Of a stretch of DNA of 38,638 nucleotides, positions 20,001 through 28,222 are shown one piece after another (positions within the stretch are counted from its first letter, which is position 1; the number at the start of each line of letters is the position of its first letter). This DNA is from an uncultured Dorea sp. (lineage in GTDB: Bacteria > Bacillota > Clostridia > Lachnospirales > Lachnospiraceae). The position numbers were made by a program, and so were the translations under genes. A model generated the notes under the pieces. That model was not told the DNA's origin. It was given only the letters and a program-made list of their open reading frames with translations, and did no database searches. Where the stretch lies: positions 1 through 38,638 of the forward strand of contig CANTDX010000033.1 in assembly GCA_947652615.1 (NCBI GenBank), read 5' to 3'.

Positions 20001-20932
20001 CCGCCCTCCGCGATCACCTCTCCGGTGATAGGGCTTGCCACCGTCTCAGCCAGAACATGCCCTGTCAGACGGTTCCTGAAGGAAAGCTTCTTATTGAACT
20101 TATATCTTCCCACCTTCGCCAGATCATAACGCCTGGGGTCAAAGAACATACTTGTGATCAGGCTCTCCGCGCTGTCCACCGCAAGCGGCTCGCCCGGACG
20201 GATCTTCTTATATAATTCCAGAAGACCTTCCTGATAGTTCGTCGCAGCATCCTTCTCAAAGCTTGCAATGATCTTCGGCTCTTCACCGAACAACTCTACG
20301 ATCTCAGGGTTCGTGCCGATTCCCAGTGCACGGATCAATACCGTGATCGGCACCTTCCTTGTTCTGTCTACTCGTACATAAAAAACGTCATTGGAGTCCG
20401 TCTCGTATTCCAGCCATGCGCCGCGGTTGGGGATCACGGTGGAGGAATACAGCTTCTTGCCCAGTTTATCATGCGCGATCGCATAATAGATGCCGGGTGA
20501 ACGTACTAACTGGCTTACAATAACACGTTCTGCGCCATTAATTACAAATGTACCCGTACTGGTCATCAACGGCAGGTCACCCATAAATATCTCGTGCTCA
20601 TTGATTTCATCTGTCTCTTTGTTGTGAAGCCTTACCCGTACCTTGAGCGGCGCCGCGTAAGTAGCATCGCGTTCTTTACACTCTTCGATCGTGTACTTCA
20701 CGTCTTTCTCGCACAAAGTAAAATCAACAAATTCCAGACTCAGATGACCACTATAGTCCGTGATCGGGGAAATGTCATCAAATACTTCGTTCAGTCCTTC
20801 ATCCAGAAACCATTGGTAAGAATCCTTCTGGACTTCGATCAAATTCGGCATCTGAAGAACTTCTTTTTGTCTGGAATAACTCATGCGTGAACTTTTTCCG
20901 CTTTTGATGGGACGAATTCTGTTTTTCTCCAT
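17057..20932 (-). CDS. rpoB: DNA-directed RNA polymerase subunit beta
   Basis: The product has 1291 residues. The rifampicin-binding cluster ([19 protein letters not shown], then [13 protein letters not shown]) has the wild-type Asp, His and Ser at the three positions most often mutated to resistance, so a sensitive enzyme is expected. Further signatures are [15 protein letters not shown] and [20 protein letters not shown]. The C-terminus is an acidic tail. GAGGAGAGTG precedes the ATG. In many bacteria rplL lies directly upstream; here a histidine kinase gene separates them and rpoB has its own promoter (21056-21085). Confidence 0.98.
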   Translation of the reverse strand: MEKNRIRPIKSGKSSRMSYSRQKEVLQMPNLIEVQKDSYQWFLDEGLNEVFDDISPITDYSGHLSLEFVDFTLCEKDVKYTIEECKERDATYAAPLKVRVRLHNKETDEINEHEIFMGDLPLMTSTGTFVINGAERVIVSQLVRSPGIYYAIAHDKLGKKLYSSTVIPNRGAWLEYETDSNDVFYVRVDRTRKVPITVLIRALGIGTNPEIVELFGEEPKIIASFEKDAATNYQEGLLELYKKIRPGEPLAVDSAESLITSMFFDPRRYDLAKVGRYKFNKKLSFRNRLTGHVLAETVASPITGEVIAEGGTKITRELADRLQNAALPYVWIERPEEERNIKVLSNMMVDLGAIVDIDPKEVGVTEQVYYPVLEGILEETAGDIDELKDAIRRDIHDLIPKHITKEDIIASINYNIHLEYGLGNDDDIDHLGNRRIRSVGELLQNQYRIGLSRLERVVRERMTTQDLEGISPQSLINIKPVTAAVKEFFGSSQLSQFMDQNNPLGELTHKRRLSALGPGGLSRDRAGFEVRDVHYSHYGRMCPIETPEGPNIGLINSLATYARINQYGFIEAPYRRINHDDPANPVVTEEVVYMTADEEDNYHVAQANEPLDEEGHFKRRNVSGRYREETQEYERRMFDYMDVSPKMVFSVATALIPFLENDDANRALMGSNMQRQAVPLLMTEAPVVGTGMEEKSAVDSGVCVIAERGGVVERATSTEITIRQEDGSLRRYKLTKFLRSNQSNCYNQRPIVFKGDKVEAGDVIADGPSTSNGEMALGKNPLIGFMTWEGYNYEDAVLLSERLVQEDVYTSVHIEEYEAEARDTKLGPEEVTRDIPGVGDDALKNLDERGIIRIGAEVRAGDILVGKVTPKGETELTAEERLLRAIFGEKAREVRDTSLKVPHGEYGIVVDAKVFTRDNGDELSPGVNQAVRIYIAQKRKISVGDKMAGRHGNKGVVSRVLPVEDMPFLPNGRPLDIVLNPLGVPSRMNIGQVLEIHLSLAAKALGFNIATPVFDGADENDIMDTLDLANDYVNLSWEEFEAKHREELLPEVMQYLSDNREHRKLWKGVPISRDGKVRLRDGRTGEYFDSPVTIGHMHYLKLHHLVDDKIHARSTGPYSLVTQQPLGGKAQFGGQRFGEMEVWALEAYGASYTLQEILTVKSDDVVGRVKTYEAIIKGENIPEPGIPESFKVLLKELQSLGLDVRVLRDDNTEVEIIETADMGETDFRSLIEGDRKYRQDDDLGAHGYTEQEFQGDELIDVEEEEPEEEEFDMDYEPEDDDFGYDDLSDDE

Positions 20933-21055
20933 ATTGACGTTTCACTCTCCTCACAATTTTTTGGAAAACAATATTGTAAAACCATTGGAAACAGCGCATT
21001 CCCCACTGTCTCCATGCGATATTATGGCAGAACTTTCCACAATAGTGCATTTTTT

Positions 21056-21085
21056 ACTATACCACACAGCCCCGAGGCTTGTCAA
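21056..21085 (-). promoter_or_regulatory. Promoter of rpoBC
   Basis: On the minus strand TTGACA, an 18-base spacer and TATAGT, about 125 bases before the rpoB start and just past the end of the kinase gene. It explains how rpoBC is expressed despite the gene inserted behind rplL. The long leader has no clear terminator. Confidence 0.75.
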
Positions 21086-21114
21086 TGAATTTTTCGAATT
21101 TTCTGACGATGCTT

Positions 21115-23670
21115 TTATCGGCATCTCAGCCTGTTCATTGCCCGGAACATCTTCCGAAGATCCACCGGCTTCGCCAGATGTTCGTTCATTCCGGCGCCCT
21201 TCGCCAACGCTATGTCCTCTTCAAATGCATTGGCCGACAGAGCTATGATGGGCACCTTCTTTGCATCCGGCCGATCCAGACCGCGGATCACACGGGCCGC
21301 CTCATATCCGCTCATAACCGGCATCATCAGATCCATGAGCACGCAGTCAAAGGTTCCCGGATCGGATGCCGCGAATACATCCACAGCCGCCTTACCGTCA
21401 TTGGCAGTCACGACCGACGCGCCTGCCTCTTCGAGCATGAATTCTACGATTTCGCAGTTGATCTCATTATCCTCCACCAGAAGAACATGCATCCCGGCGA
21501 TATCATCCTGCACATCCTGCTCCCCGTCTGCGGACTGCCTGCTATACGCCTCGTCGATCAGTATAGGCAGGTAGATCCGGAATACACTTCCTTTGCCAAG
21601 CTCGCTGTCTACTTCAACGGTCCCCTTCATCTGCTCCACAAGCTTCTGCACAATGGACATGCCAAGCCCCACGCCGTTATAGTGCGTCCTCGCACCGTGA
21701 CCCTCCTGGGTAAACGGTTCGAAAATAAGTTTCTTGAATTCTTCCCCCATACCGATCCCGGTATCTTCGACTTCAAACCGGAAGTTTGCCGTCCCGTTCC
21801 GGCTGCCGGTCTCCTTCACGCGAACAGTTACGGAGCCCTGCGGCCGGTTGTATTTGAGAGCATTGTCTATGATATTCATCAGGACTTGCCTTAAGTACAT
21901 CGGATTCCCGATCAGCCTGCTGTGCTGCAGATCAACCTCCTCCACCGTCAGCCTGATCTCACATTTCTCCGCCTGAGAAGACAGCACCGCAATGCAGCTT
22001 TCCAGTATGTCATAGAGGTCAAACGGTTCTGCCGCCGCCGTCCTTCCGCTCTCCAGATTGCTGACCTGGAGGACGTCATTTACCAGGGACAGCAGATGCT
22101 CTGTCGATACACGGATCTTCTTCCGGCAATCACTCTGGCGCTCCGGCTCGTCCTGACTCTTCTCCATGATCGCCAGCATTCCCAGGATCCCGTTGATCGG
22201 CGTGCGCAGATCGTGGGACATGCGGGACAGGAATTCACTTTTTGCCGAATTGGCCCGTCTTACCTTCTCCAGCAGTTCCATGATGGCTTGTTCCTGCTTC
22301 TTTCTCGTCATCATCGTTTCCGTGATATCCTGATGGTATCCGTTAAGGCTTGCGCCCGGTTTCTTGAAGGTCCTGTCCGGTACGCCGCCGCATCGCACAT
22401 AGATCTTCCCAAGCTTCGGATGATTCCATGGGTAGATCACCTCGGAACGGCCGTTTTCTAATATTTCCCGAATCGATTCCTGTACCATCTCTACATAGTC
22501 CGGCTCAATATTCTGAAACCAGTGCTGATAGCACTCCTCCGGCCCGATCTCATCTGATACCCCCAGAAGGATCCGCATGGTCCGGTCCGTATATATCCTG
22601 GGCCGGCATCCCTCCTCCAGTTCAATGGTCCAGATGCCGGTTCTCGCCCCTTCAAGAATGTTCTCCATGCTCTGCCTTGCTTCCAGCTTGTATTTCTCTT
22701 CCTGTTCCACCACGGCGTTGACATCCCGCTGGGCAAAGATCGCACAATTCTCTTCCGCCGTTCTCTCCGTGGCTGAGAAATGGATCTCCAGGTGCTTAAG
22801 CCCATAGACGCTGTCCTGCACCTGATACCGGACATAGAACTTCTTCTCCGCCCGAAGCTGGGCCAGTACATAGCTCTTCCTCGTTACGGCACGGAGCCGT
22901 TCCTGGTCCCGGGGAACCACATACCGGGTAATATACCGGTCCATAGCGGTCTGATAGCCGTCTTTGAAGCTGCCGGGCCAATCCATAGACATCCGTTCGC
23001 TGTTCCGGTATACCTCACACTCACCGGTATCGAAATTCACCTGATAGATCCCCAGATAGTCCACACTGAGGGCATGGAGGACATTGTAGCTCCGCTTTTG
23101 AAGCTCACGGACAAGGTTCCGCCGTTTCAGAGAAGATACGATGAAATACGCTGCCGTCTGCAGCATGTTCGACGCATATTCCAGTAATTTCACAGGCGGG
23201 TTGTCCACACCGTAGAATCCGATCAGCTTCTTACCGTCATAGAGCGGAACCACCACGAGAGAACGGATATTCTGACGCTTCAGGATCTCATACTGGAGCG
23301 GGGAATCCTCACGGATCTCTTCCAGGTTCTCGATGACGATATGCCTGCCGATGCTGAAATTCCGGTACCAGCCGGCGCAGACCTCCGGAGGAACGTCCTG
23401 AAGATTCTCCTTCTCCGGCTTCACCCCGTCGGCCGCCCACTCATAGGTATTGTCATCGCCGCCGTTCTCATTCTGCTCAAATATATAGATACGTTCCCCG
23501 TGAAGCGCTTTGCCCAGGTGCTCAAGCAGCACCTCCAACGACTGGTCCGGGGTTTCCTCCAACAGGGCGACGCGAAGCCCCTCATTGATGATGGTCTCTA
23601 GATTCTGAACGCTCTGCATATCACTGTTTTGCTCGCCGCTCCGTTTCAAAGACTCCCTTGAATAATCCAT
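21115..23670 (-). CDS. Cytoplasmic hybrid histidine kinase (GAF-PAS-HisKA-HATPase-REC)
   Basis: The start is set at 23670 because GGAGGGCAGGAT precedes it; an earlier in-frame ATG at 23742 lies inside the rplL terminator. That gives 852 residues. In order: a GAF domain (about 25-190), two PAS-like stretches (about 200-430, the second containing TGIWTIEL), a HisKA box FLSRMSHDLRTP with His486 as phosphoacceptor, an ATPase domain (VEDTGIGM, GVGLGMSIVQKL), and a receiver domain (VLLVEDNEIN, phosphoacceptor Asp780 in DLMMP). No membrane helix is seen, so it senses an internal signal. There is no output domain and no partner regulator nearby, so the phosphate must be passed to a distant protein. 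Its position between rplL and rpoB is unusual. Confidence 0.93.
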   Translation of the reverse strand: MDYSRESLKRSGEQNSDMQSVQNLETIINEGLRVALLEETPDQSLEVLLEHLGKALHGERIYIFEQNENGGDDNTYEWAADGVKPEKENLQDVPPEVCAGWYRNFSIGRHIVIENLEEIREDSPLQYEILKRQNIRSLVVVPLYDGKKLIGFYGVDNPPVKLLEYASNMLQTAAYFIVSSLKRRNLVRELQKRSYNVLHALSVDYLGIYQVNFDTGECEVYRNSERMSMDWPGSFKDGYQTAMDRYITRYVVPRDQERLRAVTRKSYVLAQLRAEKKFYVRYQVQDSVYGLKHLEIHFSATERTAEENCAIFAQRDVNAVVEQEEKYKLEARQSMENILEGARTGIWTIELEEGCRPRIYTDRTMRILLGVSDEIGPEECYQHWFQNIEPDYVEMVQESIREILENGRSEVIYPWNHPKLGKIYVRCGGVPDRTFKKPGASLNGYHQDITETMMTRKKQEQAIMELLEKVRRANSAKSEFLSRMSHDLRTPINGILGMLAIMEKSQDEPERQSDCRKKIRVSTEHLLSLVNDVLQVSNLESGRTAAAEPFDLYDILESCIAVLSSQAEKCEIRLTVEEVDLQHSRLIGNPMYLRQVLMNIIDNALKYNRPQGSVTVRVKETGSRNGTANFRFEVEDTGIGMGEEFKKLIFEPFTQEGHGARTHYNGVGLGMSIVQKLVEQMKGTVEVDSELGKGSVFRIYLPILIDEAYSRQSADGEQDVQDDIAGMHVLLVEDNEINCEIVEFMLEEAGASVVTANDGKAAVDVFAASDPGTFDCVLMDLMMPVMSGYEAARVIRGLDRPDAKKVPIIALSANAFEEDIALAKGAGMNEHLAKPVDLRKMFRAMNRLRCR

Positions 23671-23714
23671 ATCCTGCCCTCCATACGGCCGCTTTATAAA
23701 GTTACATCGTTTTA

Positions 23715-23745
23715 AAAAACCGCCCCTTACGGAGCGGTTCATCTG
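23715..23745 (-). terminator. Terminator after rplL
   Basis: On the minus strand CCGCTCC-GTAA-GGGGCGG followed by TTTTTTAAAA, starting 16 bases after the rplL stop. It ends the rplJL transcript ahead of the kinase gene. Confidence 0.85.
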
Positions 23746-23760
23746 TCGGCTTATTCCGGA

Positions 23761-24135
23761 TTATTTGAGGTTAACTTCTGCACCCTCTGCTTCAAGCTTA
23801 GCCTTGATCTCCTCGGCCTCTGCCTTGGAAACTGCTTCCTTAACTACCTTCGGTGCCTCGTCAACTACTGCCTTAGCTTCCTTCAGGCCAAGTCCTGTGA
23901 TCTCACGAACAACCTTGATAACCTTAACCTTAGAAGATCCTGCAGATACTAATTCTACATCGAATTCGTCCTTCTCTTCCTCTGCTGCTGCTTCTCCGCC
24001 TGCTGCTGCAACTACAACGCCTGCTGCCGCAGATACGCCAAATTCTTCCTCACATGCTTTTACTAATTCGTTCAACTCTAATACTGATAATTCTTTGATT
24101 GCATCAATAAATTCAGCTGTTGTCAACTTTGCCAT
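23761..24135 (-). CDS. rplL: Ribosomal protein L7/L12
   Basis: The 124-residue stalk protein recruits translation GTPases to the ribosome. The N-terminal dimerisation part ([24 protein letters not shown]), an Ala/Glu-rich hinge and the C-terminal factor-binding domain ([19 protein letters not shown]) are all present. The start at 24135 is chosen over an upstream in-frame ATG because GGAGGATAATACA precedes it. It follows rplJ by 120 bases and is cut off from rpoB by a strong terminator. Confidence 0.97.
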   Translation of the reverse strand: MAKLTTAEFIDAIKELSVLELNELVKACEEEFGVSAAAGVVVAAAGGEAAAEEEKDEFDVELVSAGSSKVKVIKVVREITGLGLKEAKAVVDEAPKVVKEAVSKAEAEEIKAKLEAEGAEVNLK

Positions 24136-24255
24136 TGTATTATCCTCCATATTTAATATTATGTGACAGCTAATCTGTCCGCCCATCTATGCGGCATCTG
24201 AAATGTATGCCCGGATGGGTATCGTTCCATACATACCTTACGGTACAGCTTCTCC

Positions 24256-24819
24256 CTATTCTGCCGGGGTCTCTGCCGCTTCTGCAGGAGCTTCCTCTGC
24301 TTCTTCGGCCGGAGCCGCTGCAGCACAGGCTTCTGCTCCGCCCTGCTCTGCGATCTGATTGAGAACACGTGCAAGATTGGTGATCGGTGACTGCAAGCTT
24401 CCAAGGAGCTTGGACAGTAACTCTTCTCTTGACGGAACCTTAGATAACTCTAATAACGCGTTGTTATCATACAGAGTTCCCTCAACCACTCCTGCCTTCA
24501 GTTCAAGAGCCTTCGCATCCTTTGCGAACTTGCACAGGATCCTTGCCGGAGCCGTTGCGTCATCCTTAGAGATCGCGATCGCGCTCGGACCTTCCAGATG
24601 CTCGTCCAAAGCTGCAAGCTCAGTCCCTTCAAAAGCTCTCTTCATCATTGTGTTCTTACAAACCTTGTAGATGATCCCTGCTTCTCTTAACTGCTTACGG
24701 AGTTCTGTATCCTGCGCAACAGTAAGTCCGCGGTAGTCAACCAATACAACACTTGCCGCATCCTTGACGTCATCTGCAATCGCCTGTACGATCGGTTGCT
24801 TTAATTCAACTTTTGCCAC
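24256..24819 (-). CDS. rplJ: Ribosomal protein L10
   Basis: The 187-residue protein anchors the L7/L12 dimers to the ribosome and represses its own operon by binding the leader. It starts with GTG after AAGGAGG with 10 bases between. The N-terminal RNA-binding domain contains VVLVDYRGLTVAQ and YKVCKNTMMKRA. The C-terminal helix for L7/L12 leads into an Ala/Glu/Pro-rich tail. Genes rplK and rplA, often just upstream, are absent; a lipid kinase gene lies there instead. Confidence 0.97.
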   Translation of the reverse strand: MAKVELKQPIVQAIADDVKDAASVVLVDYRGLTVAQDTELRKQLREAGIIYKVCKNTMMKRAFEGTELAALDEHLEGPSAIAISKDDATAPARILCKFAKDAKALELKAGVVEGTLYDNNALLELSKVPSREELLSKLLGSLQSPITNLARVLNQIAEQGGAEACAAAAPAEEAEEAPAEAAETPAE

Positions 24820-24917
24820 GAATGGTGCACCTCCTTCTGTTATTGAATACGTTGACTGCGTTCAAAGAAAAGGTTACTGTTCACACCTGCGGTGCTCACA
24901 GCGACAAGAAAAGTGCT

Positions 24918-24954
24918 ATAAAAAACACCTCTACGCAAAGACATAGAGGTGTTG
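24918..24954 (-). terminator. Attenuator terminator in the rplJ leader
   Basis: On the minus strand AACACCTCTATG-TCTTTG-CGTAGAGGTGTT runs straight into TTTTTATA. It lies ~100 bases before rplJ and directly after the L10 leader, so it can regulate entry into the operon. Confidence 0.85.
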
Positions 24955-25050
24955 TAAATTCTTACACATCGAATCTAACTTTCCTCGGCAGGCGTTGATC
25001 TGCTTACGCTTAGAGTTCCTTGCGGCTCTCCTCGCACCTGCTGTCTTCGG
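24955..25050 (-). ncRNA. L10 leader (autoregulatory 5' UTR of rplJL)
   Basis: The minus-strand text GCCGAAGACAGCAGGTGCGA, later GCCTGCCGAGGAAAG, matches the conserved L10-leader element to which L10 (with L7/L12) binds. A transcription terminator at 24918-24954 follows. Bound L10 is expected to favour termination, giving feedback control. The edges given are approximate. Confidence 0.85.
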
Positions 25051-25062
25051 CAGTCATATGGT

Positions 25063-25091
25063 ATGATAGCACTTCCGATGGGTTCTGTCAA
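25063..25091 (-). promoter_or_regulatory. Promoter of rplJL
   Basis: On the minus strand TTGACA, 17 bases, TATCAT. The L10 leader begins within ~15 bases of the -10 box. The -35 box touches the end of the lipid kinase gene. Confidence 0.85.
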
Positions 25092-25098
25092 CAGTTTT

Positions 25099-26010
25099 TT
25101 AACGAAGTTTATCGACATGCTCTCCCGGCACCATGATCTCCAACTGCTTATTCAAGTTATCAATGACCACCTCATCATGCTCCCCGCCGAATTCCCCGTC
25201 CAGCGTCCACGGAATCTCTTCCAGCGATTCGAATGTAATGTGTCCTGTTTTAAACGTATACATATGCTTCGTATCTATCTGTTCGATCAGGAGCGCCGCG
25301 ATGATCTCCTGCAGCGCGATCGGATTAGCCGGCTTCCGGATCAGCGTCACTTCAAATAACCCGTCATCGAATACCACCTGTTTCCCGATCATGCTTCTGA
25401 ATCCCCCTACCGAACGCGAATTCGTCACCATCCCAAAGATAAACTCGTCCTCGATCTCTTCCCCGTCATGGCACACCTTGATCCGGTAGGAAGGCACATT
25501 GAACAGCCGCTTCGTTCCCTCCAGCACATAGGCCAGATGGCCGAGTATATTCTTCACTTCCTGCTTCGTCTCATAGGATACATCCGTGAATATGCCGAAG
25601 GCCGCCACATATACGAAGATATCGTCATTGAATTTCCCCACGTCACAGGGGAACACTTCTCCGTTCACCGCGTTATCCGCCGCCTTCAAAAGCCCCTTGG
25701 GAATATGCAGGCTGTTGGCGAAATCATTGGTCGTACCCGTTGGGATATATCCCACCGGCGTCCTCGTCTCCCGGTGCATCATTCCGGTCACCACCTCATC
25801 TATGGTCCCGTCTCCCCCGCTGCAGACGATCAGGTCAAACTCACTGGCATTGTATTCCATGATCTTCTTGTACGCATCTCTGTACGCCTGGGTCGGATAT
25901 GCCACCACCTCATACCCTGCCTTCACGAAAATGTCGATAATGTCCGACAGCTTCGGCTTCAAGAGTTCCTTACCTGCACGCGGATTATAGATAAACAGCA
26001 TTCTCTTCAT
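25099..26010 (-). CDS. Diacylglycerol/lipid kinase family protein (YegS/DgkB type)
   Basis: Enzymes of this fold phosphorylate diacylglycerol or related lipids with ATP, recycling lipid from lipoteichoic acid synthesis in Gram-positives. Visible motifs are NPRAGK near the N-terminus, the nucleotide-binding GGDGT at residues 65-69, and PTGTTNDFA. The C-terminal beta-rich domain ends in LDGEFGG. AAGGAGATGATCAT sets the start at 26010 (303 residues); a TTG eight codons earlier is less likely. There is no signal or membrane helix, so peripheral membrane action is expected. It lies between the crh-end hairpin and the rplJ promoter and may be transcribed by read-through. Confidence 0.88.
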   Translation of the reverse strand: MKRMLFIYNPRAGKELLKPKLSDIIDIFVKAGYEVVAYPTQAYRDAYKKIMEYNASEFDLIVCSGGDGTIDEVVTGMMHRETRTPVGYIPTGTTNDFANSLHIPKGLLKAADNAVNGEVFPCDVGKFNDDIFVYVAAFGIFTDVSYETKQEVKNILGHLAYVLEGTKRLFNVPSYRIKVCHDGEEIEDEFIFGMVTNSRSVGGFRSMIGKQVVFDDGLFEVTLIRKPANPIALQEIIAALLIEQIDTKHMYTFKTGHITFESLEEIPWTLDGEFGGEHDEVVIDNLNKQLEIMVPGEHVDKLR

Positions 26011-26068
26011 ATGATCATCTCCTTCTATAGTCAAATCCTGCTAACCGGCAGAATGTACCGACAATGCG

Positions 26069-26093
26069 AAAGAGGACATATTACATGCCCTCT
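26069..26093 (-). terminator. Hairpin after the murB-rapZ-whiA-crh cluster
   Basis: On the minus strand AAGAGGGCATG-TAA-TATGTCCTCTT pairs with a slight bulge and is followed by TCGCATTG rather than a T-run. It is probably a weak terminator between crh and the lipid kinase gene. Confidence 0.5.
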
Positions 26094-26174
26094 TCATACC
26101 TTAATATGTATTACTTATCCGGATACCTCCCAATGATACCTATTAAGCAAACAGGCAATTCCGGTCATATACAA

Positions 26175-26432
26175 CTAGTTACTTGCAACAAGGAAATCCT
26201 CTATCCTTGCCACTGCCTCACTCTCATCTTGTCCTTCCGCTACCACGGTGATCTTCTCACCCTTCTGTAACTTCAGACTCATCATCCCCATGATACTCTT
26301 CGCATTGATCTTTTTGTTATCAATCTCAATAAACACCTGGCTCGCATACTGGCTTGCCTCCTGAACCAGGTGCGCAATCGGACGTGCTTCCATGTCCATA
26401 TTGTTTTGAATCGTAACAGGTTTCTTAGTCAT
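26175..26432 (-). CDS. crh: HPr-like protein lacking the phosphocarrier histidine (Crh type)
   Basis: An 85-residue HPr-fold protein. In HPr, His15 carries phosphate for sugar transport; here the sequence reads NNMDMEARPIAHL and residue 15 is Glu. Ser46, the HPr-kinase target, is kept in INAKSIMGMMS. This is the pattern of Bacillus Crh (Gln15, Ser46), which acts only in carbon catabolite regulation with CcpA. The neighbours support it: in Bacillus, crh ends the yvcJ-yvcK-whiA cluster and here it ends murB-rapZ-whiA. It starts 19 bases after the whiA stop. Its role should therefore be regulatory, not sugar phosphorylation. Confidence 0.85.
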   Translation of the reverse strand: MTKKPVTIQNNMDMEARPIAHLVQEASQYASQVFIEIDNKKINAKSIMGMMSLKLQKGEKITVVAEGQDESEAVARIEDFLVASN

Positions 26433-26451
26433 AAAAAATTGCTCCTCCTTG

Positions 26452-27330
26452 CTATTCCCTTAACTTTACCGCTATATCACTTAACTTCCTGAGCCGGTGG
26501 TTCACTCCGGATTTCCCGACCGGGTTCTCCAGGAGACCTCCCAGTTCCTTCAAAGTTGCTTCCGGATATGCAAGACGTGTAAGGGCGACGTCCTTCAGTC
26601 CTTCCGGCAACTTGTCAAAACCAACAGTATCGCGTATATACTTGATGTCCTCCATCTGTCTGACAGCAGCAGATACCGTCTTGTTAATGTTCGCTGTCTC
26701 ACAGTTCACCTTGCGGTTCACAGAATTGCGCATCTCCTTCATGATACGGACATTCTCAAGCTCAAGAAGCGCCACGTGTGCTTCCATAACATTCAGAATG
26801 TCTACGATCTGTGAGCCTTCCTTCAGATATACAACGTAGGTCTTCTTCCTCCCCACGATCTTCGCTTCCATATCAAAACTATTGATCATAGCCTTAAGAT
26901 GCTCTGCCTCATCCCTCGTATTACAGACGATCTCAAAATGATAGGATTTGCTTGGATCACTCATGGAACCGGCCGTGATAAATGCGCCCCGGATGTACGC
27001 CCGCTTACAGCAGACTGCCTGTACCATCGCGTTTCTGACTGCCAGCAGTTCTTCCCCTTTGGCGTAAATATCATAGCTTGCGCTGCCTTTTGCCATGTTC
27101 CTACGAATTGCGATACCTGTTCCTATATTAAATGTTTTTTGCAATAATGTAAAGCATTTTCTTGCAACTGCATAATTTTCCGTATGAAACCGGAGCAGAC
27201 ACACACCCTTCTTATCCGTGGCAAACTCTCCAGACATATGGATTATTGCTGATAATTCCGCCAGATTACAATGTCTTGCCTTCGCAAAATGCTCTGTCAG
27301 TTCTTCCTTTATCATGCCCGAAAATGACAT
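26452..27330 (-). CDS. whiA: DNA-binding protein WhiA
   Basis: This 292-residue protein has an N-terminal LAGLIDADG-homing-endonuclease-like part without catalytic function and a C-terminal helix-turn-helix. Typical segments are CNLAELSAIIHMSGEF near the start and NRKVNCETANINKTV with RLAYPEATLKELG in the C-terminal third. In Streptomyces WhiA drives sporulation genes; in Firmicutes it affects cell division and chromosome segregation. TAGGAG precedes the ATG. It lies nine bases after rapZ. Confidence 0.95.
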   Translation of the reverse strand: MSFSGMIKEELTEHFAKARHCNLAELSAIIHMSGEFATDKKGVCLLRFHTENYAVARKCFTLLQKTFNIGTGIAIRRNMAKGSASYDIYAKGEELLAVRNAMVQAVCCKRAYIRGAFITAGSMSDPSKSYHFEIVCNTRDEAEHLKAMINSFDMEAKIVGRKKTYVVYLKEGSQIVDILNVMEAHVALLELENVRIMKEMRNSVNRKVNCETANINKTVSAAVRQMEDIKYIRDTVGFDKLPEGLKDVALTRLAYPEATLKELGGLLENPVGKSGVNHRLRKLSDIAVKLRE

Positions 27331-27339
27331 CTTATACTC

Positions 27340-28221
27340 CTATCTCGCTTTTGTAATCGTATCTTTCCCGATATCTCTGTGCTCAATGCGGATTCCGTAA
27401 TTCTCATTCTTGCTTAAGGTTTCAAATAATTCATTGGCCAATGTGACCGAGCGGTGCTTCCCGCCGGTACACCCGATCCCGATCACAAGCTGCGTCTTCC
27501 CCTCCTGAACGTAATTAGGGATCAAGAACTCCACCAGGTCCGTCATCTTCTCTAAGAATATCTCCGCTTTCTCATTGTCCATGACGAAATCCCTGACCTG
27601 CTTGTCATTGCCGCTGTGCGGCCGCAGTTCTTCTATATAATACGGATTCGGAAGAAATCTCACGTCAAACACCAGATCGGCATCCGGCGGGATTCCGTAT
27701 TTGAAGCCAAAAGAGAGCACAGATATGTACAGATTCTTATACTCCTTGTTCCGTACAAATATCTTGTTCAGTTCCCTCTTCAATTCCCTGGTAAGCATAT
27801 GGCTCGTGTCGATCAGGTAATCCGCCTTTTTCTTAAGAAACAAAATTCTTTCCCGTTCTTCTCTGATCCCCTCGTCCACCCGGCCGTCATTGCCCGCCAG
27901 CGGATGAAAACGCCTCGTCTCCTTATACCGCTTGATCAGCACATGATCTGATGATTCCAGAAACAGGATCTCATACTTCATCCCGGCGGTGTCCAGTTCA
28001 TCCAACACCTCCGCCAGCTCATCCAAACTCTGTCCGCTCCGAATATCCACGCCAAGGGCCGCCTTATTCAGCTCACTCCCCGGTACGCGGAGCAGGTCCG
28101 CCATCTTGGGGATCAACTGAACCGGCAGATTGTCCACACAGAAATATCCCACATCCTCCAGCATCTTAAGCGCCGTACTCTTCCCTGCTCCCGACATTCC
28201 CGTTACAATTACACATCTCAT
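27340..28221 (-). CDS. rapZ: RapZ/YvcJ-family nucleotide-binding protein
   Basis: A 293-residue protein with a Walker A GMSGAGKST at residues 8-16. The C-terminal domain contains IGCTGGKHRSVTLA, the signature of the family. In Escherichia coli RapZ guides RNase E to the small RNA GlmZ and so controls amino-sugar synthesis; the Bacillus counterpart YvcJ is a GTP/ATP-hydrolysing protein with an effect on competence. The role in Clostridia is not established. It starts one base after murB stops, so the two are translated as a pair. The gene yvcK, normally between yvcJ and whiA in Bacillus, is not here. Confidence 0.95.
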   Translation of the reverse strand: MRCVIVTGMSGAGKSTALKMLEDVGYFCVDNLPVQLIPKMADLLRVPGSELNKAALGVDIRSGQSLDELAEVLDELDTAGMKYEILFLESSDHVLIKRYKETRRFHPLAGNDGRVDEGIREERERILFLKKKADYLIDTSHMLTRELKRELNKIFVRNKEYKNLYISVLSFGFKYGIPPDADLVFDVRFLPNPYYIEELRPHSGNDKQVRDFVMDNEKAEIFLEKMTDLVEFLIPNYVQEGKTQLVIGIGCTGGKHRSVTLANELFETLSKNENYGIRIEHRDIGKDTITKAR

Positions 28222-28222
28222 C

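Noticed and set aside
23671..23742. Longer start of the histidine kinase at 23742
   Set aside because: That ATG lies inside the rplL terminator hairpin and has no ribosome binding site, whereas 23670 has GGAGGGC at good spacing.
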